A stretch of DNA of 28,892 nt, from positions 1-28,892 of the forward strand of contig JAUCBJ010002290.1 of NCBI GenBank assembly GCA_032718475.1. Reading direction: 5' to 3'. The stretch comes from Nemertoderma westbladi. Lineage: Eukaryota; Xenacoelomorpha; Nemertodermatida; Nemertodermatidae. The notes under the pieces are model-generated. The model was not told the origin of the DNA. It saw only the letters and a program-made list of their open reading frames with translations, and did no database searches. Below are positions 27,726-28,892 of this stretch, one piece after another. The position numbers and the translations under genes were made by a program. Every line of letters starts with the position of its first letter. Position 1 is the stretch's first letter.

Positions 27726-28892
27726 GTGAAACAGCTGAATTTGTTTATTGATTTAGAAGATTTACTCCATGCTACGGGACGAATGACAAGTCCAGTAGTA
27801 CCTTGGCATACAAAAAACCCTATATCACTTCCCCCTACTGATCATTATAAGCTGTTAATACGCAATGCACACAATTATGTCAATAATTCAAGGGTGAGAA
27901 GTACACTCGCACAAATACGGGAACAATTTTGGATTCTTCGTGCACAGCAAATTATTAAAACAACAATTCAATTTGCAAGAGAATACAAGGGAACCCATAA
28001 ACACCACACCCGTTAGCCCCTTGCCTCTAGAAAGAACAGCTGAACTACCAGCATTTAGTCACGTAGAAATTGATTTCTGTGGACCTCTGAAAGTAGTCCG
28101 CACTTTGTCAGACCCCGAAGGATTTACTATGAAAGTCTATGTGTGCCTATTTACATGTTGCTGTAGTTAGAGCAGTACACTTAGAAACTGTATCCAGTTT
28201 ACAAGTAAAATTACTTCTTATCGCATTTATTTAACAGATTCATAAGTTGGCAAGTAGTTCCTTCACTAATCTTTAGTGATAACAATAGTACATTTAAACG
28301 TTCTTAAACACGATTATTAAACAAGATTTCGATATATATATAGAAAATTATTACATAGTGATTTGGTAAAGAAGACTTTCGGAGACTTATCAATCACATG
28401 GCATTTAAATATTGAGAGATATCCTGCAGCTCACGGGTTCATTGAGAGATGTATATGTATCATAAAGGGAAATTTGAGAAAAATGGTAGAAAGAGCTGTG
28501 TTGGCAGATGAAGAGTTTCAAACAGTTCTAACTTCGTGCGAAGCTTCTGTAAACAGCCGTCCACTAACGTACATTTTGTCAGATAGTAATGATACTATCG
28601 ATATTCTAAAACCTAGCCATTTTCTTGCTGGGTGAAGAGTATGTGCACTTCCAGCACCAAACATAAGATCGCTCAATTTAGAATTAACCAAGTCAAACCT
28701 CATTAACAGAACTCGCTATCAGGAAATAGCCTCCAAACTTTTTCTGGAGAAGTTGGAGAGAAGATTACTTATGCTATTTAAGAGATCGCATAAAGTCAAT
28801 AATCGTTCCGCAACATCACAATTACTTCCATCAGTAGGAGATGTCTGTTTCCTATATGATCCAAAATTACCTCGATGTTTATGTAAAGCCAG
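27726..28892 (+). pseudogene. BEL/Pao integrase region, decayed, runs off the window
   Basis: The piece 27726-28016 matches the region before and including the integrase zinc finger (PISLPPTDHYKLLI, HNYVNN, VRSTLAQIREQFWI). The second His and both Cys positions look substituted. A shifted frame (28003-28170) has PLPLERTAELPAF and IDFCGP with the first catalytic Asp. RAVHLETVSSL follows in yet another frame near 28150-28190. The next 170 bases are badly eroded. The frame 28363-28635 carries AAHGFIERCICIIKGNLRK with the catalytic Glu, then EASVNSRPLTY and KPSHFLAG. A TGA at 28633-28635 interrupts it, and the same frame continues to the end (RTRYQEI, VGDVCFLYD). It is far more decayed than the BEL/Pao frame at 5532-10619, so it is probably a separate copy. 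Confidence 0.82.

Overview
The window looks like a piece of an animal (probably invertebrate) nuclear genome made almost entirely of transposable elements and tandem repeats. The reasons are: a BEL/Pao-type retrotransposon polyprotein (a metazoan family), a Ty3/Gypsy fragment, a CR1/Jockey-type non-LTR fragment, a tRNA-derived SINE, several short DNA transposons without genes (two or more flanked by TTAA as in piggyBac), satellites, no operon-like gene packing, and AT-rich filler. I recognise no host gene. The species cannot be named from the sequence; the palindrome taggccta and the word accggt recur throughout.

Layout. 0.7-2.1 kb: a 5'-truncated, frameshifted CR1/Jockey-type element on the minus strand. 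3.3-5.4 kb: three unrelated tandem duplications (38-bp, 288-bp and about 123-bp units). 5.5-10.6 kb: one uninterrupted 1695-residue BEL/Pao gag-pol reading frame with a very long N-terminal extension, ending abruptly about 20 residues after the first catalytic Asp of reverse transcriptase. 11.4-13.5 kb: a 20-bp repeat, an AACGTT-rich segment, a relic of a G-run TTAA element, a G-run MITE, and a 13-copy 41-bp array. 13.6-15.3 kb: a 21-bp satellite with a higher-order pattern of about 600 bp. 15.3-17.9 kb: mostly featureless, with one tiny TTAA-flanked hairpin. 17.9-23.1 kb: three diverged copies of one composite repeat unit, each copy invaded by different small transposons; the copies serve as each other's empty-site controls. 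24.1-27.1 kb: a decayed Gypsy integrase region on the minus strand, split by a 1572-bp TTAA-flanked element that itself carries five 162-bp repeats, each with a palindrome. 27.5-27.6 kb: a long perfect hairpin. 27.7-28.9 kb: a decayed BEL/Pao integrase region on the plus strand running off the window end.

The elements do not form a pathway. The story is one of layered insertion: old retroelements and a composite repeat were invaded by non-autonomous elements, and tandem arrays then expanded. The items most worth checking are the intact but truncated BEL/Pao frame with its roughly 787-residue extension, the nested TTAA element with its palindrome array, and the composite repeat with its internal 30-bp GCCA rhythm. 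I found no evidence of a new enzymatic or defence system.
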